From Duganella sp. 1224 (GTDB taxonomy: Bacteria; Pseudomonadota; Gammaproteobacteria; Burkholderiales; Burkholderiaceae_D), in assembly GCF_013408245.1 (NCBI RefSeq), contig NZ_JACBYS010000003.1, positions 372,001 to 436,000 on the forward strand: a stretch of 64,000 nucleotides of DNA, read 5' to 3'. The notes under the pieces were generated by a model. It did not search any database and was not told the origin of the DNA. It saw only the letters and a list, made by a program, of their open reading frames with translations. This document shows, piece after piece, positions 30,165 through 40,507 of this stretch. Position numbers and translations under genes: made by a program. Position 1 is the stretch's first letter; every line of letters starts with the position of its first letter.

Positions 30165-30882
30165 CACCTTCCTGGCTGGCGCCGCCAGCATGGCCGGCGC
30201 GGTGGCCGCCGTGGCGCTGCTGACCGGCGCCCGCGCCGACCGCCACCCCGAGTTTGACGAGATCACGGTCGGCCGCATCAACATCGTCGAGCCCGACGGC
30301 ACCAAGCGGCTGGTGATCTCCAACCGCGCCCGGTTCCCCGGCGACTTCATGCAAGGCAAGGAAGGCGCGCGGCCAGACCGGCGCACCTTCGCCGGCATGC
30401 TGTTCATCAACGACGAGGGCACGGAAAACGGCGGCCTGATCCAGAAAGGCAGCATCGGCGACGACGGCAAGGTGTCGTCCGGCCTGTCGCTGACCTTTGA
30501 CCGCTTCCGCCAGGACCAGGCGCTGCAGTTGCTCAACAACGACAGCGCCACGCACCAACAGACCGGGCTGCGCGTCAACGACGTACCCTACTTCCAGACC
30601 ACCTCGCTGGCCGACGTGCGCCGCTTCGGCGACGAGGCGCGCGCCCTGCCGGCCGAGCAGCGCGACGCCTACTGGCAAACGCTGGCCGACCAGGAACGGC
30701 TGAGCGTCAACCGCATCTGGCTGGGCAACACGCGCGACAAGGGCGCGGCGCTGCAGCTGAAGGACGCGCGCGGCCGAGTGCGCATGCTGTTGCTGGTCAG
30801 CGCAGACGGCGCCCCGCAGATCCAGATGCTGGACGAAAACGGCAAGGTCAGCAAAACCATCACGCCGGCTTCGCGCGAGTAG
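30151..30882 (+). CDS. Conserved hypothetical exported or membrane-anchored protein
   Basis: A 243-aa protein with an N-terminal hydrophobic segment (FLAGAASMAGAVAAVALL, residues 6-23), either a signal peptide or an anchor. The rest is soluble and has beta-type repeats such as ITVGRINIVEPDGTKRLVIS and GAALQLKDARGRVRMLLLVS. The same kind of segment (phrases with LQL-D-GR-R-LLVS) recurs near the end, PQIQMLDENGKV. GGAGG lies six bases before the ATG at 30151, and the gene overlaps the membrane Xre gene, suggesting a shared function. No known domain. Confidence 0.65.
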   Translation: MSRLSTFLAGAASMAGAVAAVALLTGARADRHPEFDEITVGRINIVEPDGTKRLVISNRARFPGDFMQGKEGARPDRRTFAGMLFINDEGTENGGLIQKGSIGDDGKVSSGLSLTFDRFRQDQALQLLNNDSATHQQTGLRVNDVPYFQTTSLADVRRFGDEARALPAEQRDAYWQTLADQERLSVNRIWLGNTRDKGAALQLKDARGRVRMLLLVSADGAPQIQMLDENGKVSKTITPASRE

Positions 30883-30900
30883 TCCGCTATACTGGCGCGC

Positions 30901-31353
30901 ATGCAGATCACTTTCGAATCCCCCAACCAGCCGGAGGTCATCGCGCTGATCGCCGATCTCGATGCCTACCAGCTGACCTTGTATCCGCCGGAGTCCGTCT
31001 ACGCGCTCGACCTGAATGCGTTGATGCGGCCGGAGGTGAAGTTTGCCGTAGCGCGCGATGCGGACGGCGTCATCGCCGGCTGCGGCGCGCTGGTGCTGTC
31101 GGCCGAGTATGGCGAGATCAAGCGCATGTACGTGCAGCCGCGCATGCGCGGCCGGGGCATGGCGCGCCAGCTGATGCATCTGCTGGAACAGGCTGCCCGC
31201 GACGCCGGCTGCCCGCTGATGGTGCTGGAAACCGGGCCGTCGCAGCCGGAGGCCATCGCCCTGTACGAGCGCCATGGCTTTGCGCGTTGTGGCCCGTATG
31301 GCGAGTACCGCGACGATCCGCTCAGCGTCTTCATGCGCAAGCCGCTGCGCTAG
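30901..31353 (+). CDS. GNAT-family N-acetyltransferase
   Basis: A 150-aa Gcn5-related acetyltransferase. The acetyl-CoA-binding loop is clear: VQPRMRGRGMARQLM (about residues 79-93, R-x-x-G-x-G/A). Motif D follows as LETGPSQPEAIALYERHGF. The opening DAYQLTLYPPESVYALD resembles GNAT enzymes related to PhnO/YsnE types. The substrate is not predictable. A TATACT box lies six bases before the ATG, so the mRNA may be leaderless or the promoter may lie further up. The gene is followed by a REP-like inverted pair. Confidence 0.85.
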   Translation: MQITFESPNQPEVIALIADLDAYQLTLYPPESVYALDLNALMRPEVKFAVARDADGVIAGCGALVLSAEYGEIKRMYVQPRMRGRGMARQLMHLLEQAARDAGCPLMVLETGPSQPEAIALYERHGFARCGPYGEYRDDPLSVFMRKPLR

Positions 31354-31391
31354 CGCAGGCGTTACCACCGTTCAGCCACCGTGTGATTCGT

Positions 31392-31473
31392 GATTCCGGC
31401 GCAGGCCGGAATCCATACAACGCATGCGTCGTCTCATTGCGAACGTTCTATGGGTTCCGGCCTGCGCCGGAAC
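31392..31473. repeat. REP-like inverted pair, copy 1
   Basis: Two palindromes face each other: GATTCCGGC-GCAG-GCCGGAATC (31392-31413) and GTTCCGGC-CTGC-GCCGGAAC (31454-31473). The same two types occur at 40508-40567 in reversed order. Both sites are intergenic at 3' ends of genes, as for bacterial interspersed mosaic elements. Confidence 0.75.
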
Positions 31474-31479
31474 GACAGC

Positions 31480-33720
31480 TCAGGCGCCCTTCTTCTTGCC
31501 GCGCACCACTGCCAGCTTGGGCGCGGCCGGACCGAACATCTCCGCGATGCGCTCCAGCCGTGCGGCCGCCTCGCCGGTCAGCGTGCCGGTGGCGCCGGCC
31601 ACCTGGCGCACGATGCCCAGCGCCGCCGCGCGCGCTTCCGGCTCGTCCGGCAGCAGCAGCGGCAGGTCGGCAACCGCGGCCGCCTCATCGACCTGCAGCA
31701 TCAGGTACTGCTCGCGCAGGATTTTCTTCAGCATCGTCACGCTCATTTCCTGATCATCCGACGTGCGCAGCCGCAGCTGGCGCATCGCCGCGAAGGCGCG
31801 CTCGTCGGCCGCGCTCATCTCCGGACTGCGGAAGATGTACAGCAAGGCGCGGATGATGGCCTCGGTCACGCCGCCTTCCTTGGTCCTCAGCGCCGCTGCC
31901 GCGCGGTTGGCGTTGATGGTCGCCTCGCGCGCGATGTCGCGGCCGATGCGGCGCGGCCTGCCACCGTCCGTGCTCAGCCCCACCAGCGCCTGCAGCACCG
32001 GCGAACCATAAATGCCCAGGAAGATATTCTCGGTGGCCTGGTCGCGCACCTCCTTGTAGCGGTCCAGCGCGTCGACGATCTGCTTCGACCAGGCCTCCTG
32101 CAACTGCAGGAACACATTGTCCTTGGCCACCGGCCGGCGCGCCGCGCGCACCTTCTCGGCCAGCGCCGGAATGTTGTTGAGCAGCGGATTCTTGCTGGAG
32201 AACGCCGTGTAGCGCATGCGCAGCGGATGCGCCTCGCGCAGGTGCTCGGCGCTGGTTTCGGTCACCAGGCTTTTCACGAGCGGGGCGGCGAAGGTCTGGT
32301 ACAAGCCCTTGTTGATCTCCGACACCCGGGCGACGGTGGCGAAGCGCCGCTCGTCGGCCACGTCGTTGCCGCCCAGCGCGCGCAGCGCGTCCAGGTTGCG
32401 GCGCTCGAAGCGCATCACGTAATCGCCGGCCGCCAGGTCGCCGGCGGCGATTTCCGCCTGCAGCATTTCCTCGTCCTTGTCGAGGAACACCGCCTCGTAC
32501 AGGCCGGGCGGCATGATGTCGATCATGTCCATGGCGGCGGTGAATTCCTCGTGCTCCTTGTTGGCCACCGAGGCCGAGACGAAGATGCCGAGGTGGCCTA
32601 TGCTCTGGTGCATCGAATAGATGATGGTCTGGCCGCCGGCCACCAGCGCCGCGTCGTCCTCGTACAGGTCCAGCACCCAGCCCAGCGCCTGCTGCGGCGG
32701 CGTGATGTCGTCGCCCCACGAGCAGAACACCACGATCGGCGACTTGACGTTGCGCAGGTCGATGCGATGGCCGGCGCTGTCCAGCAGTGCGGCGTCGCTC
32801 AGGCGGTTGCCGACGAACAGCGAGTCGGCGATGTACTGCATCTCGCCGGCGTTCAGCAGTACCGGGTTGCCCCACCATTTTTCAAAGTCGAGGAAGCGCT
32901 GCGCCTCGGTATCGATCTTCGAATACACGTTGTAGTTCTTGCTCCAGAAGGTGTTGGACGGATTCATCTTCTCGAAGTTGGCGACCAGTTGCGCGCCGTC
33001 GAAGATGCCGTTGCCCAGATCGCCCGCCAGCGCCGTCATCCAGGTGCCGCCGAGGATGCCGCCAAGATAGCGCAGCGGATTCTTGCCGCGCACGCCGGCC
33101 CAGTACGACAGCGGCGCGCCAGCCAGCACCAGCGGCCCGACCAGGTCGGGGTTGAGCGCGCTGGTCATCATGATCTGCCAGCCGGCCTGGCAGTTGCCGA
33201 TCAGCGCCGGCTTGCCGTCGGCATGGGGATGCAGTTCGGCCACCCTGGCGATGAACTGCGCCTCGGCGCGGCACACGTCCTCGATGGTCTGCCCCGGCAC
33301 CGGGTGCGGCGTAAAGCCGACGAAATAGCAAGGATGGCCGGCCTTCAGCACCACGCCGATCTCGCTGTCATGCTTCATGCCGCCGATGCCGGGCCCGTGG
33401 CCGGCGCGCGGGTCGAACACGATGAAGGGACGCTTGGTGGGATCGGGCTCGATGCCGTCCGGCTGCAGGATGCGCAGCAGGCCGTAATTGACCGGGCGCT
33501 CCAGGTGGCGGCCGTCCATCACCACGTCAAAGGCGAAGGTCAGCACGTGCGGCGCGGTCTGTTCGGCACGGTGGTTGCGTTCATCGCCGCGCTGGCGCAG
33601 CACGTCCATGAACAGGACCGAGCGCTGGGCGGCGTCGATCCAGTAGTCGCTTGCCTGTTGGGCAAGATTGAAGGGATTGCCGGGCCAGTTCAGCCAGGAA
33701 AAGCTCTTGTCGTCACTCAA
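31480..33720 (-). CDS. DUF3141 protein, PHA-synthase-like alpha/beta hydrolase
   Basis: A 746-aa protein. The N-terminal two thirds form an alpha/beta-hydrolase fold like PhaC: nucleophile elbow IGNCQAGW with a cysteine (about C177, as in polyester synthases), acid in CSWGDDITPP (about D337) and histidine in SIGHLGIFV (about H376). NPFNLAQQASDYWIDAAQRS at the start also resembles PhaC/PhaM-type N-termini. The last 300 residues are helical and specific to DUF3141. I set the start at TTG 33720 because GGAGG stands seven bases before it; the frame is open for 11 more codons to an ATG. Possible roles are polyhydroxyalkanoate synthesis or breakdown; unproven. Confidence 0.8.
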   Translation of the reverse strand: MSDDKSFSWLNWPGNPFNLAQQASDYWIDAAQRSVLFMDVLRQRGDERNHRAEQTAPHVLTFAFDVVMDGRHLERPVNYGLLRILQPDGIEPDPTKRPFIVFDPRAGHGPGIGGMKHDSEIGVVLKAGHPCYFVGFTPHPVPGQTIEDVCRAEAQFIARVAELHPHADGKPALIGNCQAGWQIMMTSALNPDLVGPLVLAGAPLSYWAGVRGKNPLRYLGGILGGTWMTALAGDLGNGIFDGAQLVANFEKMNPSNTFWSKNYNVYSKIDTEAQRFLDFEKWWGNPVLLNAGEMQYIADSLFVGNRLSDAALLDSAGHRIDLRNVKSPIVVFCSWGDDITPPQQALGWVLDLYEDDAALVAGGQTIIYSMHQSIGHLGIFVSASVANKEHEEFTAAMDMIDIMPPGLYEAVFLDKDEEMLQAEIAAGDLAAGDYVMRFERRNLDALRALGGNDVADERRFATVARVSEINKGLYQTFAAPLVKSLVTETSAEHLREAHPLRMRYTAFSSKNPLLNNIPALAEKVRAARRPVAKDNVFLQLQEAWSKQIVDALDRYKEVRDQATENIFLGIYGSPVLQALVGLSTDGGRPRRIGRDIAREATINANRAAAALRTKEGGVTEAIIRALLYIFRSPEMSAADERAFAAMRQLRLRTSDDQEMSVTMLKKILREQYLMLQVDEAAAVADLPLLLPDEPEARAAALGIVRQVAGATGTLTGEAAARLERIAEMFGPAAPKLAVVRGKKKGA

Positions 33721-33785
33721 GGTAAGCCTCCATGCGTTTTTGCTGCCACGCACAAAGTACCCCAGTGCAAAAGAAAACGCAAACG

Positions 33786-33814
33786 AAAAAAAACCGCGGC
33801 CGAAGCCGCGGTTT
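33786..33814 (-). terminator. Intrinsic terminator of the TonB receptor gene
   Basis: CCGCGGC-CGAA-GCCGCGG with a run of eight A on the plus strand, which gives the U-tract for leftward transcription. Confidence 0.85.
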
Positions 33815-33854
33815 CATGAAGATGGCGCATGTTGCCGGCGCCATCAGATCAGCG

Positions 33855-36800
33855 TCAGAACTTGTGGTTGTATTCCACGGTGAACTTGGCATAACGCGGC
33901 GATTGATAGCTCATCACCTCGTTGTATTTTGCCGTGATCACGCTGCTGTCGCCGTCATCGTAGGTTGGGTTGGTGCTGATTGGCGACTGGTTGTTGAAGA
34001 CGTTAAACACGTCCACTTTTACCGTCAGACCCTTGATCAGTTGTGGCGAGTACGCCAGGTTCAGATCCAGGCGCTTCTCCCACGGCATGCGGCCCAGGCT
34101 GCCGCGCGGGGTCGGCTTGTCGCCGCAGTAGTAGTACTCGGCGCCATAGCCCGGACCACCGTATTCCTGCCCCAGCGGATAGGCTGGATTGCTGCCGTTG
34201 TCGGAGGCGTCGTTGGTGCCCAGGCACAGCTTCGGACGGCCGGATTGCAGCAGCGCGAACGCGCCCACGGTCCACTCAGGCGTGAGCTGGTAGAAGCCGT
34301 ATGCCTTCAGCTGGTGCTTGCGGTCGTTCGGCAGCAGGCCGTTCGAACCCGGCGCGAATTCCGGGAAGTCCCAGGCCGCCGAAGTGCCGACGTCGGTCTG
34401 GCCGGTGTCCGAACGGGTCTGGCCTTCCATATTGCCGCGGCTGCGCGACAGCGTGTAGTTCACGCGGCCATACCAGCCGTGGCGCATCGGGTGCTCGGCG
34501 AAGAAGTCCAGCGCGGCGTAGGTGCGCTCGGCTTTCGGCTCGCCGATTTCCGCAGCGCTGAAGTGCGCCATCTGGCCTTTGCCGGTCACTACCGGGTTGC
34601 CGGCGGCGTCGTTGCCGTCGACCCACAGGGTGACGTCGCGACCCGGGTTGTAGATGTAGCAGTTGACGGCGCCAGGGTTCTGGATGTCAATGCCGTGTTC
34701 GCTCGCAAACTTCAGGATCGGCCGGGTGTCGCAGCTGTCGTCGATACCGGCGCCCAACTTGCGGTAGGTGCCCTTGATGCCGAAGTTCAGATCAGGGCTG
34801 TAGGCCTTTTCGAAGCCCAGCGTGATCTCGTCCTGGTAGTTGGGCTTGAGGTCCGCCGCCACCACCGACTGGACGTTCTTCGCCTGGCCATACTCGCCAT
34901 CCGAGGACACCGGCGTGTTCACCGCCTTCAGGCCCAGCGGCACGCCGGTGGTCGGATCGATGCCGGTGTAGGTGAAGTCCTGGGTGGTGAAGGTCGAGCG
35001 GCTGGCGGCGCGCGCGGCCACCTGGGTCGGCAGCTGCAGGTAGTAGCGGCCGGCGCTACCGTAGATCTTCAGCGAGCTGTCGCCATTGGCGTCCCACGAC
35101 GCCGAGAAGCGTGGCGCCACTTCGTGCTTCATGTCGACGAACTTGGCGCCGTCGCCGGTCGAGTTGCTATAGCTGTCGTTACGCAGGCCCAGCGTCAGCA
35201 GCAGGTCCTTGCGCACCTGCCAGCGGTCTTCGATGTACTGTGCCGATTGCTTGGCGGCGGCCGAGGTCAGCGAGTTGAAGATCGATTGCGACACGTAATA
35301 ACCAGCGGTGCCGGAGCCGCCGAAATCGGCGACGTTGCCTGGCCGCGCGCCGGACAGATTGATGGTCTGGCCAACGTTGGCGGCGCCGACGTATTTATAC
35401 GCCCACGACGAGCCGCCGCTGCGGATCTGGCCGGCGGCCGAGGTGGTCAGGCGGGCCGAATCGATACCGGCGCGCAGGGTGTGGTTGTCCAGCTTGTATT
35501 CCAGGTCGAAGCGGGCCGCCTTGGTTTCATCTTCGCCCGGAGTGCTGATGTAGCCTGGGAAGATGTTGTAGTTGCGGTACAGCGCCGGATCAATCGCGCC
35601 CCACTTGGCGGTGGTGCCGTAGGTGATGGTTGGTGGTACGCCGCCGGTGCCGGCGTTGGCGCCCAGCGCCTCGTAACTGACGCCGTGCTTGCTCTTCAGT
35701 ACGCCGTACAGACCGGTGATGACCAGGTTGTCGGTCAGGTTGCCGGTGTATTTCAGCATGTTGACGGTGGCGCCTGGCGTGCCTGGGAATTCCGGATCGG
35801 TCGGGCCCAGGTTTTTGCCCACCGCCGAGGAGTACAGCTGGCCGGTCGGCACGCCGTCCAGTTGCGCGGCGGCGTTAGGATTGTTGGGGTTGAGCGCGTA
35901 GCCGTATTTCTGGTAGCGGGTCTGGCTGCTGTCGCCGGCCGTGGTGAACTCCAGGCGGTGATCGTCGGTGATGTTCCAGTCCAGCTTGCCCAACCAGCGA
36001 TTTTCCTGCTGGCGGTTCTTGCTCCAGCCGCTCTGGTTGATGGTGGCCGGGTTGGTCACCGAGGTCGAATTCACATACGAATCCTTGGTGATGGTCTGGT
36101 CGCCCGCGATGAACATGAACAGCTTGTCCTGGATGATCGGGCCGCCCAGGTAGGCGCCATACTGGCTGCTGCTGACCGAGCGGTTGTCGCGGCGAACGTC
36201 GAGCTTGCCATCGGTGCCGGTGTTGTTCGGATCGCCGGTGTTGGCGTAGTTGAAGTTGTGATACGAGGCGCGCAGGCTGGATGGCTCGATGCTGTACATC
36301 GCGCCGCCTTCCCAGGTGTTGGTGCCGCTCTTCGAGGTCACGCTCAGCACGCCGCCGATCGAACGGCCGTACTCGGCGCCGAAGCCGCCGGTCATCACCG
36401 ACGCCTGCTGGATGGCGCCGAACGGCAGTTCCATCGAACCCAGCTGGCTCAGCGGGTTGGTGATCGGGAAGCCGTTCAGGTAGAACGCGTTTTCCGACAC
36501 GCCCGAACCGCCGAACGACGCGGTGTTGCCATACGCGGAATCACCCTTGGTGGTGTTCGGCGCCAGCAGTACGATCGCGTTCAGGTTTTGCGCGACTGGC
36601 AGTTTTTCCAGTTCCTTGGCGGTAAACACGGCGCCGTTGTTGGTGTTCGACACATCGATGCGGTTGCGGCGACCGGTCACCTGCACCGCCTGGACGGAAG
36701 CGGCGAACGACGCGTTGGCGCCCTGCCCGGCAAACACATCCACTTCAGCGGTCTGGGCGACAGCGCCGTTGCGCACCAGGTCGACGCGGTAGTGGCCGGC

Positions 36801-37031
36801 CGGCAGCGCCGTCACCTGGTAGCGTCCCGATGCATCGACATTGACCGTACGCTTCAGGCCAGTTTCGGTGTTGGTCAGCGCCACCGAGGCGCCGGCCGGC
36901 GCATCGATGGTGCCGTAAATGTTGCCACTGGCGTTGGACTGCGCCATGACAGGCTGAACGACACCCGCGGCAACGATGGCGCTACCAAACGCGATGGTGA
37001 GGGCGCGCGCGATCACAGTTTTTCTCAGCAT
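33855..37031 (-). CDS. TonB-dependent receptor with carboxypeptidase-like N-domain (Oar type)
   Basis: A 1058-aa outer-membrane receptor. The signal peptide ends near AGVVQPVMA. A carboxypeptidase-regulatory-like (CarboxypepD_reg) domain covers about residues 38-120 (GNIYGTIDAPAGASVALTN, then ALPAGHYRVDL), and the plug domain begins at VTGRRNRIDVSN. The rest is the beta barrel with many aromatic strand ends, and the chain ends in KFTVEYNHKF with the usual C-terminal Phe. Oar-type receptors take up peptides or large substrates in Xanthomonas and Myxococcus relatives; the substrate here is unknown. The promoter must lie in the AT-rich stretch 37032-37560. Confidence 0.9.
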   Translation of the reverse strand: MLRKTVIARALTIAFGSAIVAAGVVQPVMAQSNASGNIYGTIDAPAGASVALTNTETGLKRTVNVDASGRYQVTALPAGHYRVDLVRNGAVAQTAEVDVFAGQGANASFAASVQAVQVTGRRNRIDVSNTNNGAVFTAKELEKLPVAQNLNAIVLLAPNTTKGDSAYGNTASFGGSGVSENAFYLNGFPITNPLSQLGSMELPFGAIQQASVMTGGFGAEYGRSIGGVLSVTSKSGTNTWEGGAMYSIEPSSLRASYHNFNYANTGDPNNTGTDGKLDVRRDNRSVSSSQYGAYLGGPIIQDKLFMFIAGDQTITKDSYVNSTSVTNPATINQSGWSKNRQQENRWLGKLDWNITDDHRLEFTTAGDSSQTRYQKYGYALNPNNPNAAAQLDGVPTGQLYSSAVGKNLGPTDPEFPGTPGATVNMLKYTGNLTDNLVITGLYGVLKSKHGVSYEALGANAGTGGVPPTITYGTTAKWGAIDPALYRNYNIFPGYISTPGEDETKAARFDLEYKLDNHTLRAGIDSARLTTSAAGQIRSGGSSWAYKYVGAANVGQTINLSGARPGNVADFGGSGTAGYYVSQSIFNSLTSAAAKQSAQYIEDRWQVRKDLLLTLGLRNDSYSNSTGDGAKFVDMKHEVAPRFSASWDANGDSSLKIYGSAGRYYLQLPTQVAARAASRSTFTTQDFTYTGIDPTTGVPLGLKAVNTPVSSDGEYGQAKNVQSVVAADLKPNYQDEITLGFEKAYSPDLNFGIKGTYRKLGAGIDDSCDTRPILKFASEHGIDIQNPGAVNCYIYNPGRDVTLWVDGNDAAGNPVVTGKGQMAHFSAAEIGEPKAERTYAALDFFAEHPMRHGWYGRVNYTLSRSRGNMEGQTRSDTGQTDVGTSAAWDFPEFAPGSNGLLPNDRKHQLKAYGFYQLTPEWTVGAFALLQSGRPKLCLGTNDASDNGSNPAYPLGQEYGGPGYGAEYYYCGDKPTPRGSLGRMPWEKRLDLNLAYSPQLIKGLTVKVDVFNVFNNQSPISTNPTYDDGDSSVITAKYNEVMSYQSPRYAKFTVEYNHKF

Positions 37032-37558
37032 AGTTTCAATTCCCGATCAGTAGGCCGGCGGCGGGGGTATGGGTGTGTTTCCACCGTTCGGCTGTTTTTT
37101 AGTGATGCGACCGTTTGTAACCAATAGTCGCTTTTTCTACTAACTTTTAGAGCGCAAGCTCATGGGAGTGATAAAACCATGTTGCCAAAAGTGATGTCAA
37201 TTGCCGAGAAATAGTTTCATCAATAAAACAACATTGTTGGATCGATTAGGCTGAAAATGCACATTTATGGTGCGAAAAATCACCAATCCGGAGCGGCCGC
37301 GCACCAGCTTTTTTAGTGAAAAATCTTACTTAACCTAGGTTAATACGATATTTAATTTTTTATTTTTCATTTTTTGTGAAATTTAATTCATAAAAACGAC
37401 AGGATGCCCGTGCGAGCGCGCACGGCTGGAGGCACTAAAATGTAACGCAAATTGCGTGTCTTTTTACCACTGATACATAGGAATACATAACGCCACATGA
37501 ACGTAACGCATTGTAACTGGCGGTATCACGTTGTAGCAGGAAGCATCGCTGCGAAACC
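37032..37558. other. AT-rich upstream region of the Oar-like receptor gene
   Basis: About 530 bases with no gene. Base composition drops to roughly 70% A/T around 37320-37400 (strings such as TTTAATTTTTTATTTTTC), in sharp contrast to both neighbours. A long untranslated leader or a complex promoter for the receptor is likely. I could not fix -35/-10 boxes. Confidence 0.45.
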
Positions 37559-37560
37559 GC

Positions 37561-37594
37561 AAAAAAAAACCGCCCGGTTTGCACCGGGCGGTTT
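37561..37594 (-). terminator. Intrinsic terminator of typA
   Basis: CCGCCCGG-TTTGCA-CCGGGCGG preceded on the plus strand by nine A. It lies 21 bases past the typA stop. Confidence 0.88.
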
Positions 37595-37614
37595 GTCGAG
37601 GGACTGTCGCAGAC

Positions 37615-39450
37615 TTATGCGCCTTCGCGGGAGGCTTTCTTGCGCTCGTGCTCTTTCAGGTAGCGCTTGCGCAGACGGATCGATTTCGGGGTGATTTCCA
37701 CCAGTTCGTCGTCCTCGATGAACTCGACCGCGTATTCCAGCGACATCTGAATCGGCGGCACCAGGCGCACCGCTTCGTCGGTGCCCGAGGCGCGCACGTT
37801 GGTCAGCTGCTTGCCCTTGATCGGGTTGACGACCAGGTCGTTGTCGCGCGAGTGGATGCCGATGATCATGCCTTCGTACACCGGGGTGTTGTGCTCGACG
37901 AACATGCGGCCGCGATCCTGCAGCTTCCACAGCGCGTAAGCCACGGCGGCGCCGTCGTCCTGCGAGATCAGCACGCCGTTGCGACGGCCGGCCAGTTCGC
38001 CTTTCGAGGTGTCCACTGGTGCGTAGGCATCAAACACGTGCGACATCAGGCCGGTGCCGCGGGTCAGCGTCATGAATTCGCCCTGGAAGCCGATCAGGCC
38101 ACGCGCCGGGATGCGGTATTCCAAACGCACGCGGCCCTTGCCGTCCGATTCCATGTTCTGCAGGTCGCCACGGCGGCGGCCCAGTTCTTCCATGACGCCG
38201 CCCTGGTTGGCTTCTTCCACGTCCACCGACAGCATTTCGTACGGCTCTTCGCGCACGCCGTCCACCATCTTGAACACCACGCGCGGACGCGACACGGCCA
38301 GCTCAAAGCCTTCACGGCGCATGTTTTCCAGCAGAATGGTCAGGTGCAGCTCGCCGCGGCCCGAGACTTCGAACACGGTGTCGTCGTCGGTTGGCAGCAC
38401 GCGCAGCGCCACGTTGGATTTCAGTTCTTTTTCCAGGCGGTCGCGCAGCTGGCGCGAGGTCACGAACTTGCCTTCGCGGCCGGCCAGCGGCGAGGTGTTG
38501 ACCATGAAGTTCATGGTCAGGGTGGGTTCGTCCACGGTCAGCATCGGCAGCGCTTCCGGGGTGTCCGGCGCGCACACGGTCGAGCCGATGCCGATGTCTT
38601 CGATACCGTTGATCAGGATGATGTCGCCGGCGACGGCTTCGTCCACCAGCACGCGCTCCAGGCCCTTGAAGTTCAGCACCTGGTTGATGCGGCCCTTGGT
38701 CGGGGTGTCGTCCGGACCGTTCAGGAACACCACTTCCATGCCTGGCTTGACGCGGCCACGGTTGACGCGGCCAATACCGATCTTGCCGACATACGACGAG
38801 TAGTCCAGCGAGGTGATCTGCATCTGCAGCGGGCCGTCCGGGTTGTCGTCACGCACTGGCACGTATTTCAGGATGGCGTCGAACAGCGGCTTCATGTCGC
38901 CGCCGCGCACGCTTTCGTCCATGCCGGCGTAGCCGTTCAGGCCCGAGGCGTAGACGATCGGGAAGTCCAGCTGCTCGTCGGTGGCGCCCAGCTTATCGAA
39001 CAGTTCGAAGGTCTGGTTGATCGCCCAGTCGGCGCGCGCGCCCGGACGGTCGATCTTGTTGACCACCACGATCGGCTTCAGGCCCAGGGCCAGCGCCTTG
39101 CGGGTGACGAAACGGGTCTGTGGCATCGGGCCTTCCTGGGCGTCGACCAGCAGCAGCACCGAGTCCACCATCGACAGCACGCGCTCCACTTCGCCGCCGA
39201 AGTCGGCGTGGCCCGGGGTGTCGACGATGTTGATGTGGGTGCCTTCGTACTCGACCGCGCAGTTCTTCGACAGAATCGTGATGCCGCGCTCTTTTTCGAG
39301 GTCGTTCGAGTCCATCACGCGGGTATCGACCGCCTGGTTTTCACGGAAAGTACCCGACTGGCGCAGCAGTTGGTCAACCAGCGTGGTTTTGCCGTGGTCA
39401 ACGTGGGCGATGATTGCAATGTTGCGAATTGCGCGTTTAGTAGTAGACAT
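37615..39450 (-). CDS. typA: Ribosome-associated GTPase TypA/BipA
   Basis: A 611-aa translational GTPase that binds the 70S ribosome and helps 50S assembly and stress adaptation. G1 is [15 protein letters not shown] (residues 15-29), G2 is in [10 protein letters not shown]3 is [11 protein letters not shown] and G4 is [13 protein letters not shown]. Domains II, III and V and the TypA-specific C-terminal domain follow ([20 protein letters not shown]). The length fits. A probable extended -10 promoter stands at 39509-39517. It is transcribed alone, with its own terminator, in the same direction as truB upstream. Confidence 0.96.
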   Translation of the reverse strand: MSTTKRAIRNIAIIAHVDHGKTTLVDQLLRQSGTFRENQAVDTRVMDSNDLEKERGITILSKNCAVEYEGTHINIVDTPGHADFGGEVERVLSMVDSVLLLVDAQEGPMPQTRFVTRKALALGLKPIVVVNKIDRPGARADWAINQTFELFDKLGATDEQLDFPIVYASGLNGYAGMDESVRGGDMKPLFDAILKYVPVRDDNPDGPLQMQITSLDYSSYVGKIGIGRVNRGRVKPGMEVVFLNGPDDTPTKGRINQVLNFKGLERVLVDEAVAGDIILINGIEDIGIGSTVCAPDTPEALPMLTVDEPTLTMNFMVNTSPLAGREGKFVTSRQLRDRLEKELKSNVALRVLPTDDDTVFEVSGRGELHLTILLENMRREGFELAVSRPRVVFKMVDGVREEPYEMLSVDVEEANQGGVMEELGRRRGDLQNMESDGKGRVRLEYRIPARGLIGFQGEFMTLTRGTGLMSHVFDAYAPVDTSKGELAGRRNGVLISQDDGAAVAYALWKLQDRGRMFVEHNTPVYEGMIIGIHSRDNDLVVNPIKGKQLTNVRASGTDEAVRLVPPIQMSLEYAVEFIEDDELVEITPKSIRLRKRYLKEHERKKASREGA

Positions 39451-39508
39451 GGTCGTTATCTTGGGGGAAAAACTGCGGGCTGCGCACAGGACGTACGCTA
39501 AGCCCTCT

Positions 39509-39517
39509 AGTATAGCA
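39509..39517 (-). promoter_or_regulatory. Extended -10 promoter of typA
   Basis: On the minus strand TGCTATACT: a TGn extension and TATACT, about 60 bases before the typA start. No good -35 box is seen, which suits an extended -10 promoter. Confidence 0.5.
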
Positions 39518-39561
39518 TGTTGCGATGCAACTTATCGTAAATATCGCATCGCCGCGGTGGT

Positions 39562-40491
39562 TTAGCTGTGGGACGCGGCAATCAGGCGTTCCGGCGCGAG
39601 GATGGCGTATTCCTGCAGCAGCCCGGTGCCGAGCAGGCGGTCGCCATCGTAGACGCGCACCCGCCCGCTGTGGCCGGGCGGCACGGCCACGGCCGGCTCC
39701 TTGCCCAGCGGCAGGCGCTGGCCTTGCAGGAAGCGCTTGGCCAGCGCGGCGGTCAGGTCCACGCGCGGGAAGCTGGACAGCAGCGCGTCGACCGGCGACA
39801 GCAGCGTCAGCGGCGCGCTGTGCGCCACCAATTCGTCCAGCGTGATCATGTGCGCGGCGGTCAGCGCGCCCACCTGCGTGCGGCGCAGCGCGTTGAGGTG
39901 GGCGCCGCAGCCGAGCGCCGCGCCGATGTCCTGGCCCAGCACGCGGATGTACGTGCCCTTGCTGCAGGTGACCGACAGCGTGAGGAACGGCGCCTCGTAG
40001 GCGACCAGTTCCAGCTTGTGAATGACGACGTCGCGCGCCTCGCGCTCCAGCGTGATGCCTTCGCGCGCGTACTCGTACAGCGGCTTGCCGTCGCGCTTGA
40101 GCGCCGAGTACATCGGCGGCACCTGCTTGATCGGGCCGCGGAAGCGCGCCAGCACGGCGTCGATCTGCGCCAGCGTGACGTTGACGTCGCGCGTCTCGAT
40201 GACTGCGCCCTCGGTGTCGCCGGTGTCGGTGGTCTGGCCCAGGTGGACGATGGTGTCGTAGGCCTTGTCGGCCTCCAGCAAGTCCTGCGAGAACTTGGTG
40301 GCCTCACCAAAGCACAGCGGCAGCAGGCCGGTGGCGAACGGGTCGAGGGTGCCGGTATGGCCGGCCTTCTTGGCGTTGAGCACGCGCTTGGCCTTGATCA
40401 GCGCGTCGTTGCTGGAAAAGCCGACCGGCTTGTCGAGCAGCAGCACGCCGTCCACCAGGTCGCGGACTTTTTTAGGATGAGTTTGCTTCAT
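39562..40491 (-). CDS. truB: tRNA pseudouridine(55) synthase
   Basis: A 309-aa enzyme that isomerises U55 in the T-loop of most tRNAs. The catalytic aspartate is D50 in [12 protein letters not shown]. Other family signatures are [13 protein letters not shown] (17-29), KLVDTIVHLG-like [17 protein letters not shown] and RVLGQDIG in the thumb region. A PUA-like C-terminal part follows ([15 protein letters not shown]). The ATG at 40491 is used; a GTG two codons upstream is also in frame. It follows rbfA in the usual infB-rbfA-truB order with a REP-like pair in the 91-bp gap. Confidence 0.95.
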   Translation of the reverse strand: MKQTHPKKVRDLVDGVLLLDKPVGFSSNDALIKAKRVLNAKKAGHTGTLDPFATGLLPLCFGEATKFSQDLLEADKAYDTIVHLGQTTDTGDTEGAVIETRDVNVTLAQIDAVLARFRGPIKQVPPMYSALKRDGKPLYEYAREGITLEREARDVVIHKLELVAYEAPFLTLSVTCSKGTYIRVLGQDIGAALGCGAHLNALRRTQVGALTAAHMITLDELVAHSAPLTLLSPVDALLSSFPRVDLTAALAKRFLQGQRLPLGKEPAVAVPPGHSGRVRVYDGDRLLGTGLLQEYAILAPERLIAASHS

Positions 40492-40507
40492 AGTCACTTC
40501 AGCATGG

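Noticed and set aside
33732..37127. An 1131-codon open frame antisense to the Oar-like receptor gene
   Set aside because: It is His/Arg/Val-rich low-complexity sequence with no domain, and arises from the strong GC bias at third positions of the real gene.
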